DNA of 64,000 nucleotides from Sphingomonas echinoides ATCC 14820 (GTDB taxonomy: Bacteria; Pseudomonadota; Alphaproteobacteria; Sphingomonadales; Sphingomonadaceae): assembly GCF_000241465.1 (NCBI RefSeq), contig NZ_JH584235.1, positions 2,633,713-2,697,712 of the forward strand, written 5' to 3'. Numbering within the stretch: the stretch's first letter is position 1; every line of letters begins with the position of its first letter. Positions 8,663 through 19,604 of this stretch are shown piece after piece. The position numbers and the translations under genes are program-made. Below the pieces are notes generated by a model. That model was not told the DNA's origin and did no database searches. It saw only the letters and a list, made by a program, of their open reading frames with translations.

Positions 8663-10474
8663 ATGGTGGACACCCCGACCGCGGATACCCCGCGAGAGCC
8701 GGATATTTCGCATGTGAATCCGGCCGATGGGAAAACGTGGTTCGGCCACCCCAAGCCGCTGTTCTGGCTGTTCGGCACCGAAATGTGGGAGCGTTTCGGC
8801 TATTATGGCATGCGCGCGCTGCTCACCATTTACCTGACCAAGCATTTCGTGCTCGGCGATCGCGCCTCGACCGGGCTTTATGGCGGCTATACCGCCTTGG
8901 TCTATCTCACCCCGCTGGTCGGCGGGTTCCTGGCGGACCAATATCTCGGATCGAAACGCGCGGTGCGCTTCGGCGCGCTGATCATGGCGATCGGCTATTT
9001 CACGCTCGCCTTCGGTGGGCAACCGGCCAAGCCTTATGCGGTGATCGACGGTCAGCGGTATGAGGTCGTGGTCGAGCGTTTCCGCGATGCGCCGAGCAGC
9101 GACCCCAAGGAAGCGCGCTACGTCGTCGATGGCACCCGCAAGCTGAAGATCCGCGGCAATGACGATGGCAGCCTGGCGCTGCTCGCCGCCGATGGCAGCG
9201 TCGCGCGCAGCGTGGCGGCTGGCCATTATAGCGATGGTGCCGATCGCGACCCGGTGCTGACGATGGTGCTGCTGATCGCCTTGTCGCTCATCTCGATGGG
9301 CAACGGCTTCTTCAAGCCGAATATCTCGACGATGGTCGGCGAACTCTATGCGCAGGGCGACCGCCGCCGCGATTCGGGTTTCACGATTTTCTATATGGGG
9401 ATCAACACCGGCTCGTTCCTCGGGCAGATCCTCTGTCCGATCCTGGCCGACATGTTCGGCTGGCCGATCGGCCTTGGTTTTGCCGGCGTGGTGATGCTGG
9501 TGTCGTGGGCGATGATCAGCTTCCATGGCGGGCGGCTGAGCGATGTCGGCAATCCGCCGGCGCGCACCGGCCGCGACCCGGCGCTGCTCATCTATTGCTG
9601 CGCGTTGCTGGCGGTGCCGGTCTTCTATCTGTTGTTCGTCAATCTGATGGCGGCCGAGCCGCCGGTCGCGGGATCGGGCTTTATCGGCTATCTCGAATCG
9701 CTGTCGGTGATGGGCAAATTGCTGTTCGGCACCTTCCTCGTTTCGGTTCCGGGCATCATCCTCTGGTCGTGGTTCGCGGGCAACCGCACCGAATTCCAGA
9801 TGATGATGGCGGCGATGGTGCTGGTCACCTTCAACGTGATCTTCTGGACGCTGTTCGAGCAGGCCGGATCGAGCCTGACGCTGTTCGCCGACCGCAACAC
9901 CAACCTCAGCGTGTTCGGGCTGTTCTCGCTGTCCGCACCGCAGACGCAGAATTTCAACTCGATCGCGATCATGCTGCTGGCGCCGGTGATGAGCGTGTTG
10001 TGGGGGGCGCTGGCCAAGCGCAATCTGGAGCCGTCGATCCCGCTCAAGTTCGCGATCGCGCTGATGGGTGTGGGTGCGGGCTTCCTGTTCCTGGTGCTGG
10101 GCACGCGCTTCGTCGGGCCGGACTTCAAGGTCGGCCTGTGGTGGCTGGCCGGGCTTTATGTGATCCATTCGCTGGCGGAATTGTGCATCTCGCCGGTTGG
10201 TCTCTCAATGATCACCAAATTGTCGATCGCGCGCGTGGTCGGCTTGATGATGGGGGTGTGGTTCCTGTCGATCTCGGTCGCGCAATATGTGGCGGGCGTG
10301 ATCGCCCAATTCGCCAGCGTCGACACGGTCGGCGGCCAGGTGACCAACCTCAAGGTCAGCCTCGACACCTATGTCGGCGTGTTCACGACGATCGCTGAAG
10401 TGGCGATCGGGCTCGGCGTGCTGCTGTTGCTCTTGTCGTGGCCGCTGAAGAAGTGGATGAACGGAGTCAAATAA
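8663..10474 (+). CDS. Proton-dependent oligopeptide transporter (POT/PTR2 family)
   Basis: The 603-residue inner-membrane protein carries the POT proton-coupling ExxER motif in TEMWERFGYYGMR (residues ~35-47) and the family signature GNGFFKPNISTMVG (residues ~212-225). About a dozen hydrophobic helices are evident. Residues ~120-195 form a hydrophilic insert (VIDGQRYEVVVERF to GADRDPVL) that separates membrane segments and is probably periplasmic. ATG at 8663 is preferred over an upstream TTG because an AGGGAGC ribosome site precedes it. It probably imports di- and tripeptides. The neighbour NnrU gene starts 16 nt downstream. Confidence 0.9.
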   Translation: MVDTPTADTPREPDISHVNPADGKTWFGHPKPLFWLFGTEMWERFGYYGMRALLTIYLTKHFVLGDRASTGLYGGYTALVYLTPLVGGFLADQYLGSKRAVRFGALIMAIGYFTLAFGGQPAKPYAVIDGQRYEVVVERFRDAPSSDPKEARYVVDGTRKLKIRGNDDGSLALLAADGSVARSVAAGHYSDGADRDPVLTMVLLIALSLISMGNGFFKPNISTMVGELYAQGDRRRDSGFTIFYMGINTGSFLGQILCPILADMFGWPIGLGFAGVVMLVSWAMISFHGGRLSDVGNPPARTGRDPALLIYCCALLAVPVFYLLFVNLMAAEPPVAGSGFIGYLESLSVMGKLLFGTFLVSVPGIILWSWFAGNRTEFQMMMAAMVLVTFNVIFWTLFEQAGSSLTLFADRNTNLSVFGLFSLSAPQTQNFNSIAIMLLAPVMSVLWGALAKRNLEPSIPLKFAIALMGVGAGFLFLVLGTRFVGPDFKVGLWWLAGLYVIHSLAELCISPVGLSMITKLSIARVVGLMMGVWFLSISVAQYVAGVIAQFASVDTVGGQVTNLKVSLDTYVGVFTTIAEVAIGLGVLLLLLSWPLKKWMNGVK

Positions 10475-10490
10475 GCGGGGAGAAGCGCGA

Positions 10491-11182
10491 GTGGACGGTC
10501 TGGAACAGGTGGCCGCGGCAGCGGTGGCGTTTGTGGGGACGCATTTCCTGCTGTCGCATCCGCTGCGCAGCCCGATCGTCAAGGCGGTCGGTGCGAATGG
10601 GTTCATGGGGATCTACGCGCTGGTCGCCTTCGCCACGCTCGGCTGGCTGGCCCATGCCTATCGTGCCGCCCCCGCCACCGCGCCGCTATGGGCGGTGGGC
10701 GAGGGGATTTGGGGCCCTGTCACGCTGGTGATGCTGCTGGCGAGCGTGCTGCTGATGGGATCGCTGCTCGGCAATCCCGCGTTGCCCGGGCCACCGGTTG
10801 CCGCCGCGCCCGCCACGGCGCGCGGGGTGTTCAGCATCACCCGCCACCCGATGCTGTGGGCGTTCGCTTTGTGGGGGCTGTGCCACATCGCGGTCTATCC
10901 GATCGCCGCCAACATCATCGTCGCGGTGGCGATTATCGTGCTCTCGCTGGTTGGCGCGGCGTTGCAGGACCGCAAGAAGGAAGCGCTGCAACCCGAGCTG
11001 TGGCGCGATTGGGAGCGCAAGACGAGCTATTGGCCGTTCCTCGCCATCGCGCGGGGGCGCGCGCGCTTCGGCGGCTTCCGCCCGCATGATCTTGCGGGCG
11101 GGGTGGTGATCTGGCTGGCCGCGACCTGGGCGCACCTTCCCATCGCCGGGGTGGCGGTGGGGCTGTGGCACTGGGTCTATCG

Positions 11183-11186
<4 letters not shown>
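10491..11186 (+). CDS. NnrU-family integral membrane protein
   Basis: The 231-residue protein has about six transmembrane helices and the NnrU/isoprenylcysteine-methyltransferase-like motif [11 protein letters not shown] at residues ~118-128. NnrU proteins were named from nitric oxide reductase gene neighbourhoods, but most copies, including this one, are not near denitrification genes, so the role is unknown. The start is GTG at 10491, just after a GGGGAG site. Its stop overlaps that of the convergent aldo/keto reductase gene by 4 nt. Confidence 0.85.
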
Positions 11187-12174
<988 letters not shown>

Positions 12175-12178
<4 letters not shown>

Positions 12179-13461
12179 GAGTGGTGTTCCTGCAGCAAGG
12201 TGTCGGCGGCGGAAAGCGGGACCTTGTCACCCCGCGCTGCCACGGTCAGCGTAACCGCCAGATCGAAGATGACGTTCCCAAGGGTTCGGAAAATATCCGG
12301 CATCGTCTCGACCGCGACCAGCAGCCCAAGCGGGGCGACGGGCACGCCGAGGGTCACCGCGATCGGCGCGATTGCGCTAATGAAGCTGATTTGCCCGGGC
12401 AAGCTGACCGAGCCAAGCGAGGTGAGCACGGCGACCACGGTGGCGGCGGCGAGCGTCGCGAAGGTCAGCGGCACGCCGAACCATGCCGCGACATAGATGG
12501 CGACCGCCAGGTTCATCGCCGGGCCGGTCGCGCGCATCATCGCAACGGCAAGCGGCAGCACCACGCCCGAGGTGGCGACCGGCACGTCCATTTCCTCCGA
12601 ACTGCGCAGCATCGCGGGCAAGCTGGCGAGCGAGGATTGCGTGCTGAGCGCGACCGCCAGCACCGGCAGCGAAGCGCGTACGAACCGCCCCAGCGCGATG
12701 CCGCCACCCCAGACGGCAACGGGCACCGCAAACAGGCTGACCACGATTCCGACCGAGGACACCGTCACGATATAGTGGAACAGCGCGCCGACCGCCGCCG
12801 TACCCGTCTTGGCGGCGACCGTCAGGGCGAGTGCAAACACGCCGATCGGCGCGATCCAGATGATCCAGCCGATCATCACCAGCATCGCGTCGCGGATCGC
12901 CGAAAAGAAGGTCAGCAACGCGGTGCGGCCCGTGGCGTCGATGCGGGTCAGGGCAAAGGCGAAGATCAACGCGAACAGAATCAGCGACAGGAAGCCGCCA
13001 TTGGCGGCGGCGGCGATGACGTTATTGGGCACCATGCCCGCCAGAAACTCACCGAGCGGCGGCACCGCGCCGGGCGGGCCGACATTCACCAGCGCGCCGC
13101 GCAAGGCGGCGGCAGAGGCGGCGGGCATCGGCACCAGGCCGAGGAACAGCGGGGTCAGCAGCGCCGCCGCGACCGCGCTGCTGACCATCACCACCAGAAT
13201 GATGCTGATCGCGCGCGCCGCGACTGCGCCGCTGCGTGCCGCCTCGGCGGTCGACGCGATGCCGGTGACCAAAAGCGAGAAGACCAGCGGAATCACCGTC
13301 ATTTGCAGCGCGTTGAGCCAGGCCGAGCCGATCGGTTGCGCCACTGCGGTCGCTCCGGGCACCGCCGCCGGCAGCCAGGTGGCAAAAGCGATGCCAAGGA
13401 GTAATCCAGCGCCCAGCGACACGAGGATCCGTGTCGACGGGCTATTCAACGTTGCAGACAT
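12175..13461 (-). CDS. Dicarboxylate/amino acid:cation symporter (SDF family)
   Basis: The 428-residue inner-membrane transporter has the GltP/DctA-type fold: an N-terminal helix set beginning [16 protein letters not shown], a serine-rich reentrant hairpin segment ([17 protein letters not shown], residues ~282-298) and a helix with [18 protein letters not shown] (in place of the canonical MDGTALY-type substrate motif). Such carriers import glutamate, aspartate, serine or C4-dicarboxylates with Na+ or H+. The non-canonical substrate helix makes the exact substrate uncertain. It is first in an operon with the aldo/keto reductase and divergent from glmM. Confidence 0.9.
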
Positions 13462-13534
13462 ACTCGCCCTTATCCGTAAGCGGCGCTATCAGGCACCTCT
13501 GAAGATACGGGCATAACCCAATGGATGAGGGCTG

Positions 13535-14875
13535 ATGGCAAGAAAATATTTCGGCACCGATGGGATTCGTGGTCTGACCAACAAAGCCCCGATGACCGCG
13601 GCGATGGCAATGCAGGTCGGCATGGCAGCCGGCGCGCATTTCCGCCGCGGCGACCACAAGCACCGCGTGGTGATCGGCAAGGACACGCGCCTGTCGGGTT
13701 ATATGCTCGAATCGGCGATGGTGGCGGGCTTCACCAGCGTTGGTATGGACGTTGTGCTCTTGGGCCCGATGCCGACGCCGGCGGTGGCGATGCTGACCCA
13801 GTCGATGCGCGCCGATCTCGGCGTGATGATTTCCGCCAGCCACAATCCGTTCTTCGACAATGGCATCAAATTGTTCGGTCCCGATGGCTATAAGCTGTCC
13901 GATGCTGACGAAACGGCGATCGAGGCGTTGATCGATGGTGAGATCGCGCTGTCGCCCGCTGCCGAAATCGGCCGCGCGCGGCGCGTGGACGACGCGCAGG
14001 GTCGATATATCCATTTCGCCAAATCGACCTTTCCCGAAAATCTGCGGCTCGACGGCATGCGTATCGTCGTCGATTGCGCCAATGGCGCGGCGTATCGCGT
14101 GGCGCCGACTGCCTTGTGGGAATTGGGGGCCGATGTCGTTGCGATCGGCGTGACGCCCAATGGCCGGAACATCAATGACGGCGTCGGCTCGACCGCGCCG
14201 CAGACCTTGTGCGAGACGGTGGTGGCGAGCGGCGCGCAGCTCGGCATCGCGCTCGACGGCGATGCCGACCGGCTGATCGTGGTCGACGAAAAGGGGCATG
14301 TCGTCGATGGCGACCAGTTGATGGCGACGATCGCCAGTGGCTGGGCGCGCAGCGGGCGGTTGAAGAATGGCGGCCTGGTCGCGACGGTCATGTCCAACCT
14401 CGGGCTTGAGCGGCACCTCGCCGCGCAAGGCATTGGCCTGGTCCGGACCGCGGTCGGTGATCGCCATGTGCTCGAGGCGATGCGCGCGCAGGGCTATAAT
14501 GTCGGTGGTGAGCAATCGGGGCATATCATCCTGTCCGATTATGCGACGACCGGTGACGGCCTGGTCGCGGCGCTGCAGATCCTCGCCGAACTGGTATGGG
14601 CAGGCGCACCGGCGAGCGAGCTGCTGCACCGCTTTGAGCCATTGCCGCAATTGCTGAAGAATGTGCGGTTCGCAGGTGGCAAGCCGCTGGAAGCCGAGGC
14701 GGTGAAGGCGGTGATCGCCGAGGCTGAGGCTGAACTGAAGGGCAAGGGGCGGCTCGTGATCCGCCCGTCTGGCACCGAGCCCGTTATCCGCGTGATGGCC
14801 GAGGGCGATGACCCGGCGCAGGTCGAGGCGGTGGTCGATCGCATTTGCGACGCCATGCGCGTGGCGGCCGGCTGA
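13535..14875 (+). CDS. glmM: Phosphoglucosamine mutase
   Basis: The 446-residue enzyme converts glucosamine-6-P to glucosamine-1-P for UDP-GlcNAc, peptidoglycan and lipid A. It starts with the hallmark [10 protein letters not shown]. The phosphoserine loop is [14 protein letters not shown] (residues ~98-111), the metal-binding loop DGDADR lies near residue 242, and the C-terminal phosphate-binding loop is [12 protein letters not shown]. Length is normal. Its stop codon overlaps the ATG of the DUF1272 gene by one base (TGATG), so the downstream genes are probably in the same operon. Confidence 0.97.
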   Translation: MARKYFGTDGIRGLTNKAPMTAAMAMQVGMAAGAHFRRGDHKHRVVIGKDTRLSGYMLESAMVAGFTSVGMDVVLLGPMPTPAVAMLTQSMRADLGVMISASHNPFFDNGIKLFGPDGYKLSDADETAIEALIDGEIALSPAAEIGRARRVDDAQGRYIHFAKSTFPENLRLDGMRIVVDCANGAAYRVAPTALWELGADVVAIGVTPNGRNINDGVGSTAPQTLCETVVASGAQLGIALDGDADRLIVVDEKGHVVDGDQLMATIASGWARSGRLKNGGLVATVMSNLGLERHLAAQGIGLVRTAVGDRHVLEAMRAQGYNVGGEQSGHIILSDYATTGDGLVAALQILAELVWAGAPASELLHRFEPLPQLLKNVRFAGGKPLEAEAVKAVIAEAEAELKGKGRLVIRPSGTEPVIRVMAEGDDPAQVEAVVDRICDAMRVAAG

Positions 14876-15120
14876 TGCTCGAAATGCGCCCCGATTGCGA
14901 ACGCTGCGGCGTGGACTTGCCCGCCGATGAAGCGGGCGCGTTCATTTGCTCGTTCGAATGCACCTTCTGCGCCGAATGCGCCGAGGCGCTCGATGATCGC
15001 TGCCCCAATTGCCGCGGCGAATTGATGGACCGTCCTGCGCGCGTCGATGACGCGCTGGCGCGCCACCCGGCGAGCACCGTGCGCCGGTTTAATTCCCCTC
15101 CCGCTCGCGGGAGGGGTTAG
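14875..15120 (+). CDS. DUF1272 zinc-ribbon-like small protein
   Basis: The 81-residue protein contains the DUF1272 pattern of paired cysteines: CERCGVDL, ICSFECTFCAECAE and CPNCRGEL, which probably bind zinc. Function is unknown. ATG at 14875 overlaps the glmM stop by 1 nt. The last residues (RRFNSPPARGRG) and the stop codon are encoded by the left part of a palindromic repeat at 15095-15190, so the natural C-terminus has probably been replaced by repeat sequence. Confidence 0.88.
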   Translation: MLEMRPDCERCGVDLPADEAGAFICSFECTFCAECAEALDDRCPNCRGELMDRPARVDDALARHPASTVRRFNSPPARGRG

Positions 15121-15190
15121 GGGAGGGCATGTGACGAACCTTCCCGACCAAGACAGCCCCTCCCCCAACCCCTCCCGCCAGCGGGAGGGG
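15095..15190. repeat. Palindromic repeat spanning the DUF1272/thiD junction
   Basis: Left arm 15095-15127 (CCCCTCCCGCTCGCGGGAGG, continuing GGTTAGGGGAGGG) and right arm 15157-15190 (CCCCTCCCCCAACCCCTCCC, continuing GCCAGCGGGAGGGG) are inverted copies around a ~29-nt centre. Each arm also contains its own small hairpin. The element contains the DUF1272 stop codon and the likely GTG start of thiD. Confidence 0.85.
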
Positions 15191-16423
15191 CGCTTTGTCG
15201 CGCGCATCCTGATCATCGCAGGCTCGGATTCGGGTGGCGGTGCTGGCATCCAGGCCGATATCAAGACCGTGACGATGCTCGGCGGCCACGCGATGACCGC
15301 GATCACCGCGATCACCGCGCAGAATACGCTGGGCGTGCAGGCGGTGCTGCCGGTGCCGACCGAAATGGTGATCGCGCAGATCGAATCGTGTGTGCCGGAC
15401 ATTGGGATCGATGCGGTGAAGATTGGGATGATCGGGTCGGCCGAGACGGCACATGCGGTGGCGGATGTGCTGGAGAAGATCGACGCCCCGGTGGTGTTCG
15501 ATCCGGTGATGGTCGCGACCAGCGGTGATGTGCTGGCCGACGCCGATACGATTGCGGCGTTCGAGCGGCTGATGCGGATTGCTACCGTGGTGACGCCGAA
15601 TTTGCCGGAATTGGAGGCACTGCAAAAATCCCTCTCCCAGCGGGAGAGGGAGGGAGCCGCGGAGCGGCGGAAGGGTGAGGGTGATGTGGACGCTGCGGCG
15701 GACCCTCACCCTTCCCACGCCTTTGGCGCGGGCCCCTTCCCTCTCCCGCTGGGAGAGGGATTTTTGCTCATCAAAGGCGGGCATGGCGAAGGGGACGAGA
15801 TCGTTGATCGCTTGATCGGCCCCCAAGGCGAGGTCGCGTCCTGGTCTGCCGCGCGGATCGAAACCCGCAGCACGCACGGCACCGGGTGCACGCTCGCCTC
15901 GGCGATCGCGACCTTGCTGGCAAAGGGGCAGTCGCTAACCGCAGCGGTTGCTGGCGCGCGCCAGTTCGTTCGCCTCGCGCTCCACGAGGCCCCCGGCCTT
16001 GGCGGTGGACATGGGCCGATGGGGCATCAGAACGTCCGGCTGGATCTCGGGCCCGAGCGGCGGCTCAATCAGATCACGCTCGGCCTGGCCGATTATGCCG
16101 CCTCGTGCGATTTCTACCGCACGCTCGGCCTCACCCAGATCGTTGCCACCGAGGACGCGCATTATGCGCGCTTCGAAGCACCCGGCGGCGCAACGCTTTC
16201 GATCGAGCAGTACGCGGAACCGACGGTGTTTTTCGAATGCACCGATCTCGACGCCGAGGTCGCGCGCTTGCAGGCGGCGGGGCTGGTGTTCGATCAGCCG
16301 CCGACCGACCAGCCCTGGGGCTGGCGCGAAGCGCGGCTGCGCGATCCGGCGGGCAATGCGGTGTGCCTCTACCAGGCTGGCGAGAACCGCCGCTATCCGC
16401 CATGGCGCTTGCGCAATGCCTAG
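15131..16423 (+). CDS. thiD: Hydroxymethylpyrimidine/phosphomethylpyrimidine kinase fused to a VOC domain
   Basis: Residues ~20-290 are ThiD, which phosphorylates HMP and HMP-P in thiamine synthesis: ILIIAGSDSGGGAGIQADIK, the MVATSGDVL block, LIKGGHGEGDE and the anion-hole motif STHGTGCTLASAI. Residues ~302-425 form a VOC/glyoxalase-fold domain (RLNQITLGLADYAASCDFYR, then FEAPGGATLSI and LRDPAGNAVCLY) in the same frame. The only upstream in-frame start close to ThiD is GTG at 15131, inside a palindromic repeat. A second palindrome (15624-15765) encodes residues ~165-212, between LPELEALQ and LIKGGH, where other ThiDs have a short helix. Its function as an active kinase is likely because catalytic motifs are intact, but unproven. 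The stop overlaps rnhB. Confidence 0.85.
   Translation: MTNLPDQDSPSPNPSRQREGRFVARILIIAGSDSGGGAGIQADIKTVTMLGGHAMTAITAITAQNTLGVQAVLPVPTEMVIAQIESCVPDIGIDAVKIGMIGSAETAHAVADVLEKIDAPVVFDPVMVATSGDVLADADTIAAFERLMRIATVVTPNLPELEALQKSLSQREREGAAERRKGEGDVDAAADPHPSHAFGAGPFPLPLGEGFLLIKGGHGEGDEIVDRLIGPQGEVASWSAARIETRSTHGTGCTLASAIATLLAKGQSLTAAVAGARQFVRLALHEAPGLGGGHGPMGHQNVRLDLGPERRLNQITLGLADYAASCDFYRTLGLTQIVATEDAHYARFEAPGGATLSIEQYAEPTVFFECTDLDAEVARLQAAGLVFDQPPTDQPWGWREARLRDPAGNAVCLYQAGENRRYPPWRLRNA
15624..15765. repeat. Palindromic repeat inserted in the middle of thiD
   Basis: The element is bounded by AAAAATCCCTCTCCC (15624-15638) and its exact complement GGGAGAGGGATTTTT (15751-15765). Each end also has an internal hairpin (CTCTCCCAGCGGGAGAG and CTCTCCCGCTGGGAGAG), and an inner pair GGGTGAGGGT / ACCCTCACCC-like sequence adds further symmetry. 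About 142 nt are inserted with the thiD frame kept open. Confidence 0.88.
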
Positions 16424-17027
16424 CCTGAAACACGAAAAGCTCTGCCTTGCGCCCGTCGCTGGGGTGGATGAGGCCGGGCGCGGGCCGCTGGCCGGGCCGG
16501 TAGTGGCGGCTGCCGTTATCCTGCCGCCCAAAGGCATCCCGCGCGGGATCGACGATTCGAAGAAGCTCGCCCATGCCGACCGCGCGCGCCTGCATGACCG
16601 GTTGCGCGCCTGCGCGATCGTGGGAATCGGCATTGTCGAGGCCGAGGAAATCGACACGCTCAACATCTATTGGGCGACGATGAAGGCGATGACGCTGGCG
16701 GTGGAGGCGCTCGGCTGTGCGCCGGGGCATGTGCTGGTGGATGGCAATCGCTTGCCCAAATGGGGCTTTGCCGCGACGCCGATCGTGAAGGGCGATTCGA
16801 TCAGCCTGTCGATCGCCGCCGCCTCGATCATCGCCAAGCACACGCGCGACACGATCATGCTCGCGCATGCCGACGCGCATCCGCATTATGGCTGGCACAG
16901 CAACAAGGGCTATGGCGCGCCCGACCATTTGCGCGCGCTGCGCGAGCATGGGCCGTGCCCGCTCCACCGCCGCAGCTTTGCACCCGTCGCGGCGGCGTAT
17001 CGCGCGCGCGAAACGTTGTTGGTGTGA
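16416..17027 (+). CDS. rnhB: Ribonuclease HII
   Basis: The 203-residue enzyme removes single ribonucleotides and RNA:DNA hybrids. The metal-binding acidic residues are visible in GVDEAGRGPLAGPV (Asp-Glu near residue 15), VDGN (Asp near residue 105) and the later HADAHPHYG block (Asp near residue 150). SKKL and AASIIAKHTRD are also standard. ATG at 16416 lies 8 nt inside the end of the thiD fusion gene, so translation is likely coupled. A terminator follows directly. Confidence 0.96.
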   Translation: MPSLKHEKLCLAPVAGVDEAGRGPLAGPVVAAAVILPPKGIPRGIDDSKKLAHADRARLHDRLRACAIVGIGIVEAEEIDTLNIYWATMKAMTLAVEALGCAPGHVLVDGNRLPKWGFAATPIVKGDSISLSIAAASIIAKHTRDTIMLAHADAHPHYGWHSNKGYGAPDHLRALREHGPCPLHRRSFAPVAAAYRARETLLV

Positions 17028-17031
17028 TCGC

Positions 17032-17063
17032 GGCCCCGAATTCGTTCCGGGGCCATCTTTTTT
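17032..17063 (+). terminator. Rho-independent terminator after rnhB
   Basis: GGCCCCGAA pairs with TTCCGGGGCC across a small loop (one bulged base), followed by ATCTTTTTT. It lies 4 nt after the rnhB stop and would end the glmM-DUF1272-thiD-rnhB transcript. Confidence 0.8.
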
Positions 17064-17072
17064 CTAGCAAGT

Positions 17073-18396
<1,324 letters not shown>

Positions 18397-18404
18397 GCGC
18401 AAAC

Positions 18405-18499
18405 CGTCATGCCGGACTTGTTCCGGCATCCACGGTGCCGCAAAGAACATCGCGCGGGGATGGCACCACGGTGGACCCCGGAACAAGTCCGGGGTGACG
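18405..18499. repeat. Intergenic palindromic repeat between ccrM and folP
   Basis: Left arm 18405-18439 (CGTCATGCCGGACTTGTTCC...) and right arm 18462-18499 (...GGAACAAGTCCGGGGTGACG) are inverted copies. The same family occurs at 24287-24374 and 62317-62412. The right arm ends 4 nt before the folP start codon, so folP's ribosome-binding site (GGGGTG) is repeat-derived. Confidence 0.88.
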
Positions 18500-18503
18500 T
18501 ACC

Positions 18504-19562
18504 ATGACCCTCCACCTCCGCCCGATCCAGTTCGTCGACACCCCGGTTGATCGCGACGGCGAGGTCGCGCGGCTGGCGGGCGGGATGCTGTGGTTCTCCG
18601 CTTATGAAGTGATCGAGGGGGGGCGGCGGCGCACCGTGCCCGTGGCCGAGCTTGGCCCGTTGCTGCGCGACGAGCGCGCTGCCTCGCTCCACGCCGCGAT
18701 CACCGCGCCGCGCCCGCCGCTGGTGCTGGGCGAGCGGACGTTGCGCTTTGACCAGCCGCTGGTCGCGGGCATCCTCAACGTGACGCCCGACAGTTTTTCG
18801 GACGGCGGTGCGGTGCATGACGATCCGGCCGCCGCCGCCAGTGCGGGTGTGGCGATGGCGGAGGCCGGTGCCGCGCTGATCGACGTTGGCGGCGAATCGA
18901 CCCGGCCCGGGGCCGCGACGGTGTGGGAAGGCGATGAGATCGCGCGTGTCGTGCCGGTGATCGAACGCCTCGCGCGCAGCGGAACGCTCGTTTCGATCGA
19001 CACGCGCAAGGCGGCGGTGATGGAGGCGGCGCTGGGCGCAGGGGCGGCGATCGTCAACGATGTCGCCGCGCTTTTGTGGGACGATCGCGCGCTGGAGGTG
19101 GTGGCGAAGGCGGGCTGCCCAGTCGTGCTGATGCATTCGCCCGATCCGGCCAAGGGCGGCCATGGCGGGGTGGGCTATCACGATGTGCTGGTCGAGGTGT
19201 TCGACTGGCTGGAGGCGCGGATTGCGGCGGTCGTCGCGGGCGGGGTCGACCGGTCGCGGATCATCGTCGATCCCGGCATCGGCTTTGGCAAATCGCTGTC
19301 GGACAATCTCGCGCTGATCAACGGCCTTGCGCTGTTGCACGGTCTCGGCTGCCCCATCCTGCTGGGTGCAAGCCGCAAGCGCCTGATTGGCGCGCTGTCC
19401 AATGAAGCGCCCGCGCGCGAGCGCCTTGGCGGATCGATCGCGCTGGCGATGGCGGGCGTGGCGGCGGGCGCTCAGGTGCTGCGGGTGCATGATGTCGCGG
19501 AAACGGCGCAGACGGTGCGCGTCTGGCGTGGCTTGCGCGATCGGGCACTGGTCGGACGCTAG
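18504..19562 (+). CDS. folP: Dihydropteroate synthase
   Basis: The enzyme joins p-aminobenzoate and hydroxymethyl-dihydropterin pyrophosphate in folate synthesis. The TIM-barrel domain begins with the signature ILNVTPDSFSDGG at residues ~90-102, followed by DVGGESTRPGA, SIDTRKAAV and NDVAAL, and ends with GASRKRLIG. Residues 1-85 form an extra N-terminal segment not present in E. coli FolP, giving 352 residues in total. ATG at 18504 follows a palindromic repeat that supplies the leader. Confidence 0.95.
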   Translation: MTLHLRPIQFVDTPVDRDGEVARLAGGMLWFSAYEVIEGGRRRTVPVAELGPLLRDERAASLHAAITAPRPPLVLGERTLRFDQPLVAGILNVTPDSFSDGGAVHDDPAAAASAGVAMAEAGAALIDVGGESTRPGAATVWEGDEIARVVPVIERLARSGTLVSIDTRKAAVMEAALGAGAAIVNDVAALLWDDRALEVVAKAGCPVVLMHSPDPAKGGHGGVGYHDVLVEVFDWLEARIAAVVAGGVDRSRIIVDPGIGFGKSLSDNLALINGLALLHGLGCPILLGASRKRLIGALSNEAPARERLGGSIALAMAGVAAGAQVLRVHDVAETAQTVRVWRGLRDRALVGR

Positions 19563-19604
19563 CGGCACGGGTAACCCAGCCATCAGGTTGGAGGGAGGAC
19601 GCCC

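Noticed and set aside
8597..10168. Open frame of 523 codons opposite the POT transporter
   Set aside because: Antisense artefact; extremely His/Arg/Gln/Asp-rich and without domains, while the transporter on the other strand is clear.
15131..16423. Frameshift or pseudogene status of thiD
   Set aside because: The frame is open throughout despite the repeat, and the catalytic and anion-hole motifs on both sides are intact.
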